DNA from: Okeania sp. SIO2B3 | Lineage (GTDB): Bacteria; Cyanobacteriota; Cyanobacteriia; Cyanobacteriales; Microcoleaceae | NCBI RefSeq assembly: GCF_010672525.1 | Contig: NZ_JAAHGH010000002.1 | Span: 295,334-359,333, forward strand | Length of the DNA: 64,000 nucleotides | Direction of reading: 5' to 3' | Shown: in pieces, positions 1 to 9,500 of the stretch | Numbering within the stretch: position 1 is the stretch's first letter | Layout of the letters: every line of letters begins with the position of its first letter | Made by a program: the position numbers and the translations under genes | Notes under the pieces: model-generated | What the model was told of the DNA's origin: nothing | The model's input: only the letters and a program-made list of their open reading frames with translations | Databases searched by the model: none

Positions 1-450
1 ACTTCTTCCTTCTTTCTTGCTTCTACAATTTGTAGCAAAAATTTATCAAATTGCTATTACATCTTACGAGATGTAAATAAATAGTATATCAGGCTTCATA
101 CTAGATTTAAAGACATGATATTAACCAGCTTTTAAATCTTTAGAGGGGAAAATCCAAAAAGGCGATCGTTAAATTTGAATTGCTATAGTAAAGAATGGGT
201 TGGTTATACCAATTCTCCATGAAGTTGCGCTAAATAAAAGATAACAGCTATTAGTAAAATTCAGGTTTTGGTAAGAATTATTAAGCGCATTGTTACAGAG
301 AAATGGTATTAGGATATAGACTGATAATAAACCTTAGACAGGGAAATATTTTTCCCACTGTTCCCTGTTCCCTGCTATACAAATTATCTTATATTATGTC
401 CGGATAAGAGTGTGATAAAAAAAACTTTCTCCTTTTATTCCGATTTTTTT

Positions 451-490
451 CTTGCTTCTTGCTTCTTGCTTCTTGCTTCTTGATTCTTTC
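451..490. repeat. Heptanucleotide tandem repeat (cttgctt)n
   Basis: About five near-perfect copies of the 7-mer cttgctt, inside the otherwise gene-free first 557 bases. Short tandem heptamers of this kind recur through the window, which is typical of filamentous cyanobacteria. I see no gene between 1 and 557. Confidence 0.8.
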
Positions 491-557
491 TTCCCTCCTG
501 AGGACTGAGGACTGACTCCTCGGTCGTTTATTTATAACTATTCAACCTGACATTATA

Positions 558-1205
558 TTAGCCAAAGATAGCATTAATAAAAACATCAGTTAAATTCATT
601 TTTTCCAAGTCTTCAATAGTCACAGTATTGCAAATATCAAACCTGGCACCTATTGTTTGTAATTCATTATCTAATAATTGAAAAAACTGTGTTACTTCAG
701 GCTTATTTCCTACCTGAATAAGTGAAATACCCAATTCTTCATCTTGTTGCAAATTATTAGCAGCAAAAATTATAATATCCTTGACTCTATCGGGATCTTC
801 TATCTCACCTGCTGTAACAACTAAGATAGTTTCCCCATTTGGCTTTGCTGTCTTCAATGCACGTCGTTCAAAATAATTATCAATAGCATCCTTAAGAGCA
901 TCTGCTAAATTAGTTTTACCCGAAGGTTGATTTTCCAGAAAGATATGAACTAAGTCAGTGGATGTCACCTGGTCATATCGTTTAAAATAGTCTGAGAATA
1001 GGTAAACTGTTAGTCCATCTAAATCTAGCTTCTCACATTCAGTTGCTAATTTTATTACCGAGTCTTGCATTAACTCCCAAGGACTTTTGCCTATGACAGA
1101 CTCAGATAGATACATACCTTTGCTTTGATCAATGATTAAGGTGTAATCACGCTGTTGTATAGCAGCACCACCTTCAAGTAACGGGTCCATAATATTGGTC
1201 TCCAT
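558..1205 (-). CDS. von Willebrand factor A-like domain protein
   Basis: The 215-aa protein has the alternating strand/helix pattern of a stand-alone VWA domain: a first strand YTLIID near residue 22, a QPSGKTNLADAL segment that supplies the MIDAS threonine, and a late strand GISLIQVG. It resembles cyanobacterial VWA proteins of the TerY/TerF type, which bind partners through a metal-coordinated site. The first MIDAS motif reads D-Q-S-K-G instead of D-x-S-x-S, so the last serine is replaced by glycine and metal binding may be weakened. There is no signal peptide or membrane segment, so it is probably cytoplasmic. It stands alone, with no adjacent ter or MoxR-type ATPase gene, and its partner is unknown. 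The ATG follows a purine-rich agagaag. Confidence 0.7.
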   Translation of the reverse strand: METNIMDPLLEGGAAIQQRDYTLIIDQSKGMYLSESVIGKSPWELMQDSVIKLATECEKLDLDGLTVYLFSDYFKRYDQVTSTDLVHIFLENQPSGKTNLADALKDAIDNYFERRALKTAKPNGETILVVTAGEIEDPDRVKDIIIFAANNLQQDEELGISLIQVGNKPEVTQFFQLLDNELQTIGARFDICNTVTIEDLEKMNLTDVFINAIFG

Positions 1206-1853
1206 TATCTTCTCTTACTAAATTGTTAATAGCACCAAAATTTGTTTGTGCTTACTTAATTTTCTACTGCTAAGGAAAATGTTTTTATCCATCCGTAGAA
1301 ACTTTTAAGTTATGATGAGATTATAGTTAGAATTTTGATTTGTCAGTAAAAATTTAGAATTTCACTAACTCAACATTGTATCATCTTGTTGGTAGTTGCA
1401 GATATTTTCAATTAAGCAGAAAATTGAGATAAAAGCAAACTTTCATTAATATAAGCTCTTGAAAAATGTCTCTTCTCCGGAAAAACACCAAATTAAATTG
1501 AAATAAAGTAATAGTGGTTTTTAGGGCTTTTATGACGAATTATTACGGAACTAACTGACTTTTTTGTAAGTCTATTTTAGTAAAATACTGTCAATTTGTA
1601 TGATCTGTTACTAATCAGATAAAATGGTACAAACTAAGTTCATTTTAGTTATGAGAGATTAATTACAGATAGACAAATTAAGTTTAGTATTAGCTAAACT
1701 TTAAAATCATGCTGTTATCTATAACCAAGTAGTAGAATCAAATTAAAACTTACACTTTTATTTAATCCTATAGTTCTAGTCATAGTTCTAAAGTGACTGA
1801 TTTCCCAACTAATAATCACAAGTAAATCTAGCCATAAGAAATGCGTATTAACC
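1206..1853. other. Gene-free AT-rich interval
   Basis: About 650 bases between two divergently transcribed genes. It must contain their promoters, but I see no clear RNA gene, terminator or conserved operator in it. Confidence 0.5.
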
Positions 1854-2528
1854 ATGAAATCAAACTCTAAAAATTATAAACCAAATCCAAATGAGCGAGT
1901 TGATAAGAAATCACCCCATCCTTTTTTACTAGCATTAATTTTGACTGGAATATTAGCTGCTGAAGCATATCCCAATCTTACTGAAACAGCAATTGCTGCT
2001 GTAAAAGTGCTTCAATCTCAACAATTAGAAACAAACAGCAAAATTAATTCTACAGCTAATAAATTTGCTAACCTGATTGAGTCTGCAACAGATATTAAAA
2101 TTGACGACCACACAGAAATATCTCAACCCTTTTTTCTAAAAAATAAATCTATCAATCAGATACTTGCTGTGAGCGAACCTTCCATTAATCAAAATTTTGA
2201 TGACCTAAAAAAAATCAGTAAACCCACTCTAGATAAAGTGGAAAAAATTGCCGATTATGATGAAATAATACCTAATAATATAGTTGATGCTGTTCGCGAA
2301 GATTTAAGTAATCAAACAGGTATTTTGCCTGAAAATATCAATGTCACTCAAGTCAGTCAAGAAACTTGGCCTAATACTTGTTTGGGACTTGCAAATAGTA
2401 ATGAACTTTGTGGGCAAAGATTAGTAGAAGGTTGGTATATTATCTTATCTGATGGTAATTATACCTGGGCTTATCGTACAGATAATCAGGGTAAATTGAT
2501 CAGAGTAGAAGCAAAAAATCAAATATAG
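1854..2528 (+). CDS. Membrane-anchored/secreted protein with conserved cyanobacterial C-terminal domain
   Basis: 224 aa. A lysine-rich N-terminus precedes a hydrophobic segment (about residues 24-38, PFLLALILTGILAAEAYP), suggesting a signal anchor. The middle, about residues 50-140, is Asn/Ser/Lys-rich and low in complexity. The last 75 residues form a recognisable cyanobacterial domain: a start like DAVREDLSNQTG, then TWPNTCLGL, an ELCGQ cysteine motif, GWYIILSDG and WAYRTD. The two cysteines in TCLG and LCGQ could form a disulfide. This domain is common in exported cyanobacterial proteins, but I know of no proven function. No operon partner is visible. Confidence 0.65.
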   Translation: MKSNSKNYKPNPNERVDKKSPHPFLLALILTGILAAEAYPNLTETAIAAVKVLQSQQLETNSKINSTANKFANLIESATDIKIDDHTEISQPFFLKNKSINQILAVSEPSINQNFDDLKKISKPTLDKVEKIADYDEIIPNNIVDAVREDLSNQTGILPENINVTQVSQETWPNTCLGLANSNELCGQRLVEGWYIILSDGNYTWAYRTDNQGKLIRVEAKNQI

Positions 2529-2927
2529 TTCTCATAAGTCACCTATTAATTACCAAGTACTTTCAAAAGGAGAAATGAAGATGCCATTAATAGATTGTGT
2601 TATCTCAAGTATCATTAATTGAGACGTAATAAAAATGATATTCCCAATTATCTTGTATCTTGAGAATCTATCAAATTGCCCCCTATTCTCTACTCCCTAC
2701 TCCCTACTCCCGAATCAATGTTATTTGTGGGTATTTAAGCTGAATAAAGTCTTTTTGCCGAGACAGGAGACAGGATAAATGAGACAGGAGACAGGATAAA
2801 TGGCTCGGGAGCGAGGAGGTAGGAGTAACAATTGTAAGAATGATTTTTCTGCCCAACTATGAGCCTAAAATACTAGCTTTTTGAGCAAAATCAACTGAAA
2901 CAGGGGCACTGCAATTCGACCATAAAA
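2529..2927. other. Gene-free interval with short repeats
   Basis: Contains ctccctactccctactccc near 2693-2712 and two near copies of gagacaggagacaggataaa at about 2760-2800. No gene seen. Confidence 0.5.
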
Positions 2928-3143
2928 ATGCTCAAACCTTTATATATAAATACTTTTATAATTAATCAGCAAGCCCTATGTAGAAAAACCAAAGGATCTA
3001 ACAACTATCACAAAGCCAGGCTGAAAGTAGCCAGGATACACGCAAAAATTAAAGATTCAAGGCTTGACTATACTCACAAACTGACAACCCAACTAATAGA
3101 CATCTCCAAAAATTCTCAAGCACTTACTGTAACTATCTTTTAG
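2928..3143 (+). pseudogene. TnpB (IS200/IS605) internal fragment
   Basis: The stretch from about 2965 to 3102 translates to a lysine-rich helical segment (KGSNNYHKARLKVARIHAKI followed by RLDYTHKLTTQLI) that is characteristic of the region after the first RuvC motif in TnpB/OrfB proteins. Neither the N-terminus nor the catalytic E and D motifs and zinc finger are present. It is a relic of an insertion sequence, not a functional gene. Confidence 0.75.
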
Positions 3144-3271
3144 GGAGCGATCGCCAGAACCTCCAGATCATCATTTTTTACGGGCTTTATAGTATTACAA
3201 ATAGTTATTGTTAATTATTCACCATTTTTATCTAATTTTTCATTGCTTTTTGTTAGCTCTAAATTGATGAT

Positions 3272-3470
3272 TTATGTTAAGATTAACGCTCCTATTCTTA
3301 ATCTTACTAAACCACATATTGTTAAAATTACTTTTTCATAATTAAATTCTTTTAATCTGAATCTTTCTCGTGCCACTCTCAAGATTTTTATCAGTCTTAT
3401 TACGTGTTCTACAAATATTCTTTTTTGAGCTTTTTGTTGATTCTCTTTCTTGACTTCTTCTGGCATTTCA
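3272..3470 (-). pseudogene. DDE (IS5-like, DDE_Tnp_4) transposase C-terminal fragment
   Basis: The reading frame carries KRIFVEHVIRLIKILRV, then RFRLKEFNYEKVILTICGLV. This is the C-terminal catalytic-glutamate region of cyanobacterial IS5-group DDE transposases (RIFVEH, with E as the third acidic residue). The first two catalytic aspartates are missing. Its upstream end abuts a tnpB fragment on the opposite strand, so one IS was probably cut by another. Confidence 0.7.
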
Positions 3471-3477
3471 AGATTAG

Positions 3478-3715
3478 AGAGTGGGATTGTCCAGAGTGTG
3501 CAGCTCACCATGACCGTGATGTTAACGCTTCAATAAATATTTTGGCTGCTGGGCTAGCAGTGTCAGCGCCAGTCGCTCATGGGGGAAACCCCCAAGACCG
3601 CGCTGGCTTGTCTGTGGAGCGCGCTTTTAGATCAGAAGGGAGTAAATCCCGGAAGGCAGGTGCTACGTTAGCGCAGCTCCTCTGTCAAGAGGCAGCAGAA
3701 AACCCCTACCAGTGA
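3478..3715 (+). pseudogene. TnpB C-terminal fragment with zinc finger half and RuvC-III motif
   Basis: Encodes REWDCPECAAHHDRDVNASIN, the second CxxC of the TnpB zinc ribbon plus the DRD of the last RuvC motif, then the variable C-terminal tail. Compared with the related fragment at 5025, the tail contains an extra in-frame stretch (about residues APVAHGG to RSEG). Upstream TnpB sequence is replaced by the DDE transposase fragment on the other strand. Confidence 0.75.
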
Positions 3716-3767
3716 TGGAGCGGGAATCCTGCGCTTTCACGCAAGTGCAGCGTCGGGAGGATGTCAA
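3716..3767 (+). mobile_element. IS200/IS605 right end (tip ending GGAGGATGTCAA)
   Basis: Directly downstream of the tnpB stop region sits a GC-rich hairpin block (gcgctttcacgcaagtgcagcg), closed by ggaggatgtcaa. The same tip occurs at 5195-5206, 32758-32769 and, reversed, at 55855. TCAA is the right-end cleavage tetranucleotide of IS608-type elements. This region would also hold the scaffold of a TnpB guide RNA (omega RNA). Confidence 0.65.
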
Positions 3768-3810
3768 TGGTATTCGTTTGGTATACTGTGAACTACCCCA
3801 ACTTACTCGG

Positions 3811-4925
3811 CTATCGCTTCGTTGAAGTTGGGGCTTCTGAACTCACAGGGGAATGCCTCAAGACAGACTTACGCCCACCTTTTGGTCTTACTCCCCCTCC
3901 TTCCCTACGGGACGCTGCGCGAAAAGCAGCAATCCTGGTTCCCAAGACCGATAATTCTCTAATGCCTTCTGCTCTAATATTTTTTGCTGCGTTGGAGTCC
4001 CTATCGTGGTGAGTGCTACAACTCGGACAAGTCCACTCTCTCAAATCTAATGGCATTTCTGACATTTGATAGAGGCAATTAGAACAAGTTTTAGAGCTAG
4101 GAAACCATCTGTCAATCTCAACTAATAAACCACCTTTTTGTTGTAGTTTATAGTCAAGGAAGTTGACAAACATTCCCCATCCGACATCAGAGATAGCTTT
4201 AGCTAAGTTGTGATTACGTTTGCGCAGCATGAGCTAGGAAACCATACCCTTGACATTCAGATTCTCAACGACTACTACTTGATTATTGTCAACAATTTTT
4301 CTTGATAATTGATGTAGAAAGTCCTGACGGGCATTACTAATACGTTCGTGAACTCTAGCTACTAGCTTCCGTGCTTTTTCTCTTGAGTTACTTCCTTTTT
4401 TCTTACGGGCTAACTTCGCCTGTTTTCTGGCTAAGTTTTTTTCATGTTTTTTAAGATGTTTGGGGTTGGCATACTTAGATGTTTTCTCCCCATCATGTGT
4501 AATACAAAAGTCTTTTAAGCCAAGATCAATCCCTGTCACCTTCCCTTTTGTCACTACTTCAAGAGTCTGTTGGTCAGTGTCAAATAACAATGAAGCATAA
4601 TATTTCCCTGCTGATGTTTTCGTAATGGTTACAGTTTTTAATTGGCCATCAAACAATCTATGAATAGAGGCTTTAATTACCCCCACTTGAGGTACTTTTA
4701 CTTCCTTATCTACCACTAGGCAGTTTTGAGAGTATTGACATGATTGCTTACCATGATAGGACTTGAATTTAGGATATTTAGCTCTTCGATCAAAGAAGTT
4801 CTTGAAAGCTTTAGTTAAGTTCAGAGTGGTTGATTGCAAGGCTTGAGAATAGCATTCTTTTAGCTATGCGGTTTCTTCTGATTTCTTGAGTTTTGGCAGA
4901 ACTTTATCTCAACGTTGGTTGAAGA
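3811..4925 (-). pseudogene. tnpB: TnpB RNA-guided nuclease gene, disrupted by several stop codons
   Basis: Read on the minus strand, the downstream two thirds of a TnpB is clear: FFDRRAKYPKFKSY, the first RuvC aspartate in TGIDLGLKDF, the catalytic glutamate in VVVENLNVKGM, a CSNC and CPSC zinc finger and the final DRDSNAAKNI motif. It is interrupted by an in-frame TAG near 4231-4233 and, upstream, by TAG and TGA codons where the family has tryptophan (around 4865 and 4913). The 4231 stop lies in a short insertion (S-stop-LMLRKR) matching a dispersed gcgcagcat repeat, which suggests the repeat caused the break. The C-terminal tail also holds an inserted Ala/Arg-rich stretch. It is non-functional as it stands. 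Confidence 0.85.
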
Positions 4926-4926
4926 C

Positions 4927-4980
4927 CCGCGCTCTCCCGAAGGGGAGCGTCGGGATGTTTGCGCAGCATTCCGCAGGAAA
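4927..4980 (+). repeat. Dispersed palindromic repeats
   Basis: Two repeat modules side by side. The first is a hairpin ctctcccgaaggggagcg, found again near 32470. The second is the tgcgcagcattccgcagg module at 4957-4980, found about a dozen times in the window on both strands. Confidence 0.7.
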
Positions 4981-5024
4981 AACCAATCAATTTTGAGGTT
5001 TTGTAAATAGTATGTTAGACTTAA

Positions 5025-5206
5025 AACTTGGCTGCTGGGCTAGCAGTGTCAGTCTGTGGAGCGACCGTAAGACCAAAAAGAGGCTCGACCTTGGAGGCTG
5101 GTGCATTGTTAGCGCAGCTCCTCTGCAAGAGGCAGCAGAAAGACCTAATCAGCGATGGTTAGGAATCCCGCGCTTTCACGCAAGTGCAGCGTCGGGAGGA
5201 TGTCAA
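5025..5206 (+). mobile_element. Solo tnpB 3' end plus IS right end, inserted in another tnpB
   Basis: Positions 5025-5162 translate to the last 45 codons of a TnpB (NLAAGLAVSVCGATVRPKRG, ending QLLCKRQQKDLISDG and a TAG). They are followed by the same right-end hairpin and the GGAGGATGTCAA tip as at 3716-3767. The fragment separates the N-terminal part of an opposite-strand tnpB (5207-5365) from its body (3811-4925), so it looks like an insertion or recombination product. Confidence 0.65.
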
Positions 5207-5365
5207 TGAGGGCAACTTGACTTAACCATTTACCTGTTTCCTTGTTAAGTTTCATTGCACAGATTTAGAGCATAGTTCCACCACCAACGAACGCACCCCA
5301 TAACTTGACTGAGTTTGTGGGATTGCTCAGAAGTTGGGTAGATTCTAACTTTGATGGCTCTATAC
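5207..5365 (-). pseudogene. TnpB N-terminal fragment, frameshifted
   Basis: The minus strand gives YRAIKVRIYPTSEQSHKLSQ and then a WWWNYALNLCNET segment, the conserved start of TnpB proteins. One extra base (taac instead of tac) shifts the frame before KETGKWLSQVA. It is probably the 5' part of the tnpB pseudogene at 3811-4925, split from it by the inserted IS end. Confidence 0.7.
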
Positions 5366-5453
5366 AAGGGTTTCAGGGAAACTAAGGTTGACTATAAAAT
5401 AATTATAGCACAAGACTAAGACAGATACAGGAGGCTTCGCCGTTTATTTGCTG

Positions 5454-5502
5454 GTCGGGCATTCATCCCTAACCTGTAGAGGATAAGGGAATTCTGCCCG
5501 AC
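5454..5502. repeat. Imperfect hairpin, possible IS200/IS605 left end
   Basis: Arms gtcgggc and gcccgac enclose a second pair (ccct/aggg), giving a 49-base foldback just upstream of the tnpB N-terminal fragment. Position and shape suit the left-end hairpin of the tnpB element. Identity is an inference. Confidence 0.4.
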
Positions 5503-5564
5503 ATTATGTTAAACAAGAGATGGTTTGATATGCGGGAAAGGATGAGAGCCTTATCTGAACTTGA

Positions 5565-5637
5565 TGGAGTTAAGCGGACTCGAACCGCTGGCCCCCTCAA
5601 TGCCATTGAGGTGCTCTACCAACTGAGCTATAACCCC
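5565..5637 (-). tRNA. tRNA-Ala (GGC)
   Basis: The reverse complement folds as a complete cloverleaf: acceptor GGGGTTA/TAACTCC with discriminator A, D arm GCTC/GAGC, anticodon stem CCTCA/TGAGG around ATGGCAT (anticodon GGC), and T arm with GGTTCGAGTCC. CCA is not encoded. It lies 200 bp from the left attachment repeat of the neighbouring element but is not part of it. Confidence 0.95.
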
Positions 5638-5836
5638 TAATCATGAGCATTTTAGCTTCTTTTAAACTAACTGCTCTTTTTGATTAGTATCCTAATTATA
5701 CTATAACTTCTAGATTTTACAGATATTTTATCAAAAATACTTATTTTATCTTTGAAGTGGCCATTTGTTTTTGGAATATTTTCATTTTTATTCCAGATTG
5801 GCAGTATACTGGCAGAAGAAAATTGGTTGCTGTTAC

Positions 5837-5936
5837 GCTATAACTTAGTTGGTCAGAGGACTACCTTTACTGGTAGGGATTACAGAATATGGACGTAACA
5901 GGACTCGAACCTGTGACCCCTACCATGTCAAGGTAG
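5837..5936. repeat. Left attachment repeat (attL-like) with partial tRNA-Val
   Basis: 100 bases matching 16007-16106 at 98 positions (differences at 5843 and 5888), separated by exactly 10,170 bp. Positions 5890-5936 are the 3' 47 bases of tRNA-Val(GAC) on the minus strand (acceptor 3' strand, T arm, variable loop, anticodon arm). The rest, 5837-5880, resembles the D and anticodon arms of a second tRNA-Val-like sequence on the plus strand. Beyond 5936 the tRNA similarity stops. Confidence 0.85.
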
Positions 5937-6263
5937 ACAGTCTGTAATCTTGTATCCCCTGCCTATCAAGAGCTTACTGAGGGTTAAACAGCCCTTCTCT
6001 AGTTCCATGTACCAATACTGTACCAAATAGCGCTAAATCAAGGAATTTTTATTACTATTTTTTTCAAATAATGGCCATCGATTTGCTACTTGTAAAGTGG
6101 CCAAATTTCAGTAAACAGGTAATGCGAAAAGTAATGATTTATTGAAGGCCAAAAAAAACGCATCATCATGGCCAATAGAGACCAGGCAATATTTCTTTAA
6201 GGTTTAAGGGCATTTCAGCCTGTATATAAGTATTTTTTGCAAATATTTGTTATACAAGAAAAA
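5937..6263. other. Left end of element, no gene seen
   Basis: AT-rich. The segment tctgtaatc at about 5940-5949 is complementary to gattacaga at 5878-5886, so the left end can fold back around the tRNA fragment. An aagtggcca motif near 6097 recurs inverted near 10298 and, outside the element, near 5756. Confidence 0.5.
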
Positions 6264-6473
6264 TTACGCCCCTCCTTGACTGGCTAAGGCTTTCGATATT
6301 TCCAGTTTGTCCCTTAAAGGGGTCTGGCTCTCCACACTTTTTACCCACTCCGTGACGAGCATATTAATTACTTCAGACTGGTTGGCTCCATATAGCGAGG
6401 AGTAGTATTTCAACTTTTCTTTAAGCTCAGGTTCTGTATAGACTTTAAAGAAAGGTTTCCTTTGTTTTGTCAT
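6264..6473 (-). CDS. Small ribbon-helix-helix (CopG-like) protein
   Basis: 69 aa. A basic start (KPFFKVYTEPELKEKL) is predicted as the DNA-contacting strand, followed by helices SSLYGANQSEVINMLVTEWV, the layout of RHH regulators. It lies 30 bp downstream of the replication gene in the same direction, with a cagg/aggaaaaca-type Shine-Dalgarno region before the ATG, so the two are probably co-transcribed. A role as copy-control repressor or partition-like factor is plausible by analogy with CopG-rep operons, but that is inference. Confidence 0.65.
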   Translation of the reverse strand: MTKQRKPFFKVYTEPELKEKLKYYSSLYGANQSEVINMLVTEWVKSVESQTPLRDKLEISKALASQGGA

Positions 6474-6503
6474 TGTTTTCCTCCAAATGATGATGATTTT
6501 GAC

Positions 6504-9500
6504 TTACTGAACTTGCCAGATTACAGGGTAGCTTTCCCCTATCTTCCTTCTAATCAATTTAATTTCATTCGTACAAAAAGTTACTATCTTCCCAGGTAAA
6601 TTAGCTTTAATAACGTCTCCTACTATCTCCAAGAACTGACAATATATCCTGCCGTCTTTTAGGTCTATGTAATCCCATAGTTTAAACTCAGGCAATGGAT
6701 TTTCTGGCTCTTCTATATCCCTGGTAAATTTACTATACTTACTGTTTAAGACCAAGGTAGGAGGTTTAATCTTGTGTTTACCACTGCTGAGTTTGGTAGG
6801 TTCAAATTTCTCTTCATCAGACGATAAAGCTTCATTTTTCTCACCGAAATAATCTGAATTGTACTTACCGATAAGTTTATCCCGCCTAGTATCTAGACAC
6901 CGCTCTAACAGAGGCCCCATCATTATAGTCCTAGAGACACCCCCTTTCTCATCCTTTTCGTGATAACAAAGCACGTCCTCTAGTCTGTACTCTCGCTTCC
7001 TGTCATTGCCTCTTGATTGCCCAATGCTGCTAGCCTTCAATCCTACCAAGTCGAGTATATTGTTGAGATATCTGATATTACTGAGCTTTTTCTGCTTGGG
7101 CAACAGCTTGCTTTCATTAGCAATAGCAATGAACTCCATGACGGTTGGAGATTCGCCCGTGAAACTAGGGTTCTCTAATAAGTGGAAAGGAAGTTTAGAC
7201 AATTCATCAACTTCAGAGTGCAGAATATCGATATCAGGCAAAAAGCAGCCATAAATAGCCCTGTTGACAGTTTTGCTGTCTCTGATAGCATCATTCAGCT
7301 CCTTGTTTTTCAATAGATAACGTCTCCACAGTTTCGTCTTTGCATCTGGGTTGTTAAATAGCACCTCTGCTATCAAATCAATTCCCCACTCGTTAGTTCC
7401 ATCTATGCCTGGGAAAAACTGTTTCAGCCTGTACCTCTCTATCTCTCCTGACTGTTGTTCATTCTTAGCTTCAACTTTGTCTACTAACTCATATTCTGCT
7501 TCTGTTAAGTCTTTAGCGTCAAAAATAGATAACGAACGGTTATAGATGACTGAGGCCGACTCTTCATAAGTACTAATAGTCTCGTCGTCTATTTCAACAT
7601 TCTTAGGAGTAAAAACCTTGTACCCTCTACTCTTCAAGTCGTGTACTATCAGTTCTCTAAAATTATGCTGCTCAAGCAATCTAATTTCATCAAGTTGATC
7701 TAGATACTGTGAATAAGGTGAGCTTGTGTCGTAATCCAAGACCTCACAGCAGCTATCAAACAGCGCCTTCCTAACATCCCAGTCTTTGCTCCTAGCCTTG
7801 TATTTAGTCTTGTCTTCCATTAGAGAATACATCCGTCCTAATTTGACAAGCTTCAAGTCATCAATATATTTACCCTGGTTCTTAGCTTTGTAAGTAAACA
7901 GGTGCACAGGACAATTCGTGTCTCGAAGTCTGTGCATCATCTGTACGCAGGCATCCAATCCTAAGTGAGTCCACCTGACAAATATGTGGTCGAAATAATC
8001 TCTGGTGTCAATGCTTAATCCTGATTCGGCGGTAGGACTCACTAAGACGTAATCATACAGATTGAGACAGTCGTCTGGTGATTTCAGAAACTCTCCAACT
8101 TCTTTCTGATACAGAGTCCTGGAATTTATCACTAACGTCTTGCTGTCGCTTCGTAAGCTTACTGTTTTTAAATTCCAAGACTCTGTAAACAATTGAGAGT
8201 CAGTACATATCAATGCTCTTCCGTTGCTCTCAATGTAATTAACCAGCATCTGCCGAAATAGACTTTCGTCGTCATAAACAGATATTTTCCTTTCTGGCAT
8301 CTGGTGAGTATTCTTTACCTTTATCTGTTTGTCAAACCCCGTGAGGGACTCTATTAGAGTAACCTCTCTGTCAGTAAGCTGGTCTGACATGATAATCACT
8401 CCAGCACAACTTTGGAGTAACTCAGTCAATCTCTTCGTTAACTGCATCCTTTTACCTTTACAAGTACTTGAAGTTAGCAAATGCTCTATCACTAAAGGGC
8501 ATTCATCAAAAACGAGTATCTTATCTCTAACAGCCTCTGGGTCTATCTTCCAAATACTATCGATACATAAAGAGATAGACTCACCTTGTGCTGCTATCTG
8601 AAGACGACTAGCAGTTTCTGTTATGTGATACAGGGACGGTATCCTTTTTCCTGTTTGTTTCAATAAGCTGTTTCTGTACCCAATGAGAATGATGCCAAGT
8701 TCATTTACTATCTTTTTCAGGGCTTCGGTCTTGCCAGTCCCCATAGGAGACTTTAGTGCCAACAGCGTTTTAATACTTTTTTTGACATCGCTAATAAATT
8801 CGTCTAAAGGGTTTTTGTTGTCACCCCAGAAATAGTCCTTTACAGGCAGATACCTAGATTCAAATCTATAATGTGGAGTGAATACCTTGCTGTCTACTAT
8901 CTCTTTGAACTCTCTGTTTTTCTTCTCAAAACTGTTAAATGATATCAACTTAAAATCTCTATTCCCTGTTGCTAACTTATCATCAAAATCGCTGTGTATC
9001 TTAGTGAATTGACCGTACCAGATGATATGCACTTCCTTGTCATATTCTTTCTTTATGTAATCAACTAATTCTCTATATTTCTGAATAACCAAATCATTTT
9101 CTCCACTGCCAGCGTCAGCAGCTATAGCAAAAGTAAATCTCCCAGGATTGCCGTTAGTTACCTTAGAGATGAACTCATCTACGTCATCCCAGTTCCCTTT
9201 GAAATTACCACTAATAGCACCTATGGTCGGGTATCCAGACAGTTTATTTATAACCTGTGCTTTCAAGCAGCCTTCAGAAAAAATGATGACGTTTTTTCTA
9301 CCCTTATCCCCTTTGCCTTTATTGATTGTAAACCTCACTCGCTTACTCATGTTTTGCTGACATAAAGTGTGCGGAGTCTTCTGGTTTATGTGGTGATTAA
9401 TTCCACCTTTGCTCCCACCAGATAACCAGATATACTTACCATCCTTGATTTTTAATTGCCCTCCAATAACATATCCATCTTCATTGAGAACAGGACAGAA

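Noticed and set aside
5837..5990. A group I intron in a split tRNA-Val at the left end
   Set aside because: Beyond 5936 there is no tRNA 5' half and no intron core; the fragment is explained by element integration at the intact tRNA on the other side.
7006..9360. Plus-strand frames of 64-90 aa inside the replication gene
   Set aside because: They are antisense to a long intact gene with recognisable motifs and have no ribosome binding sites.
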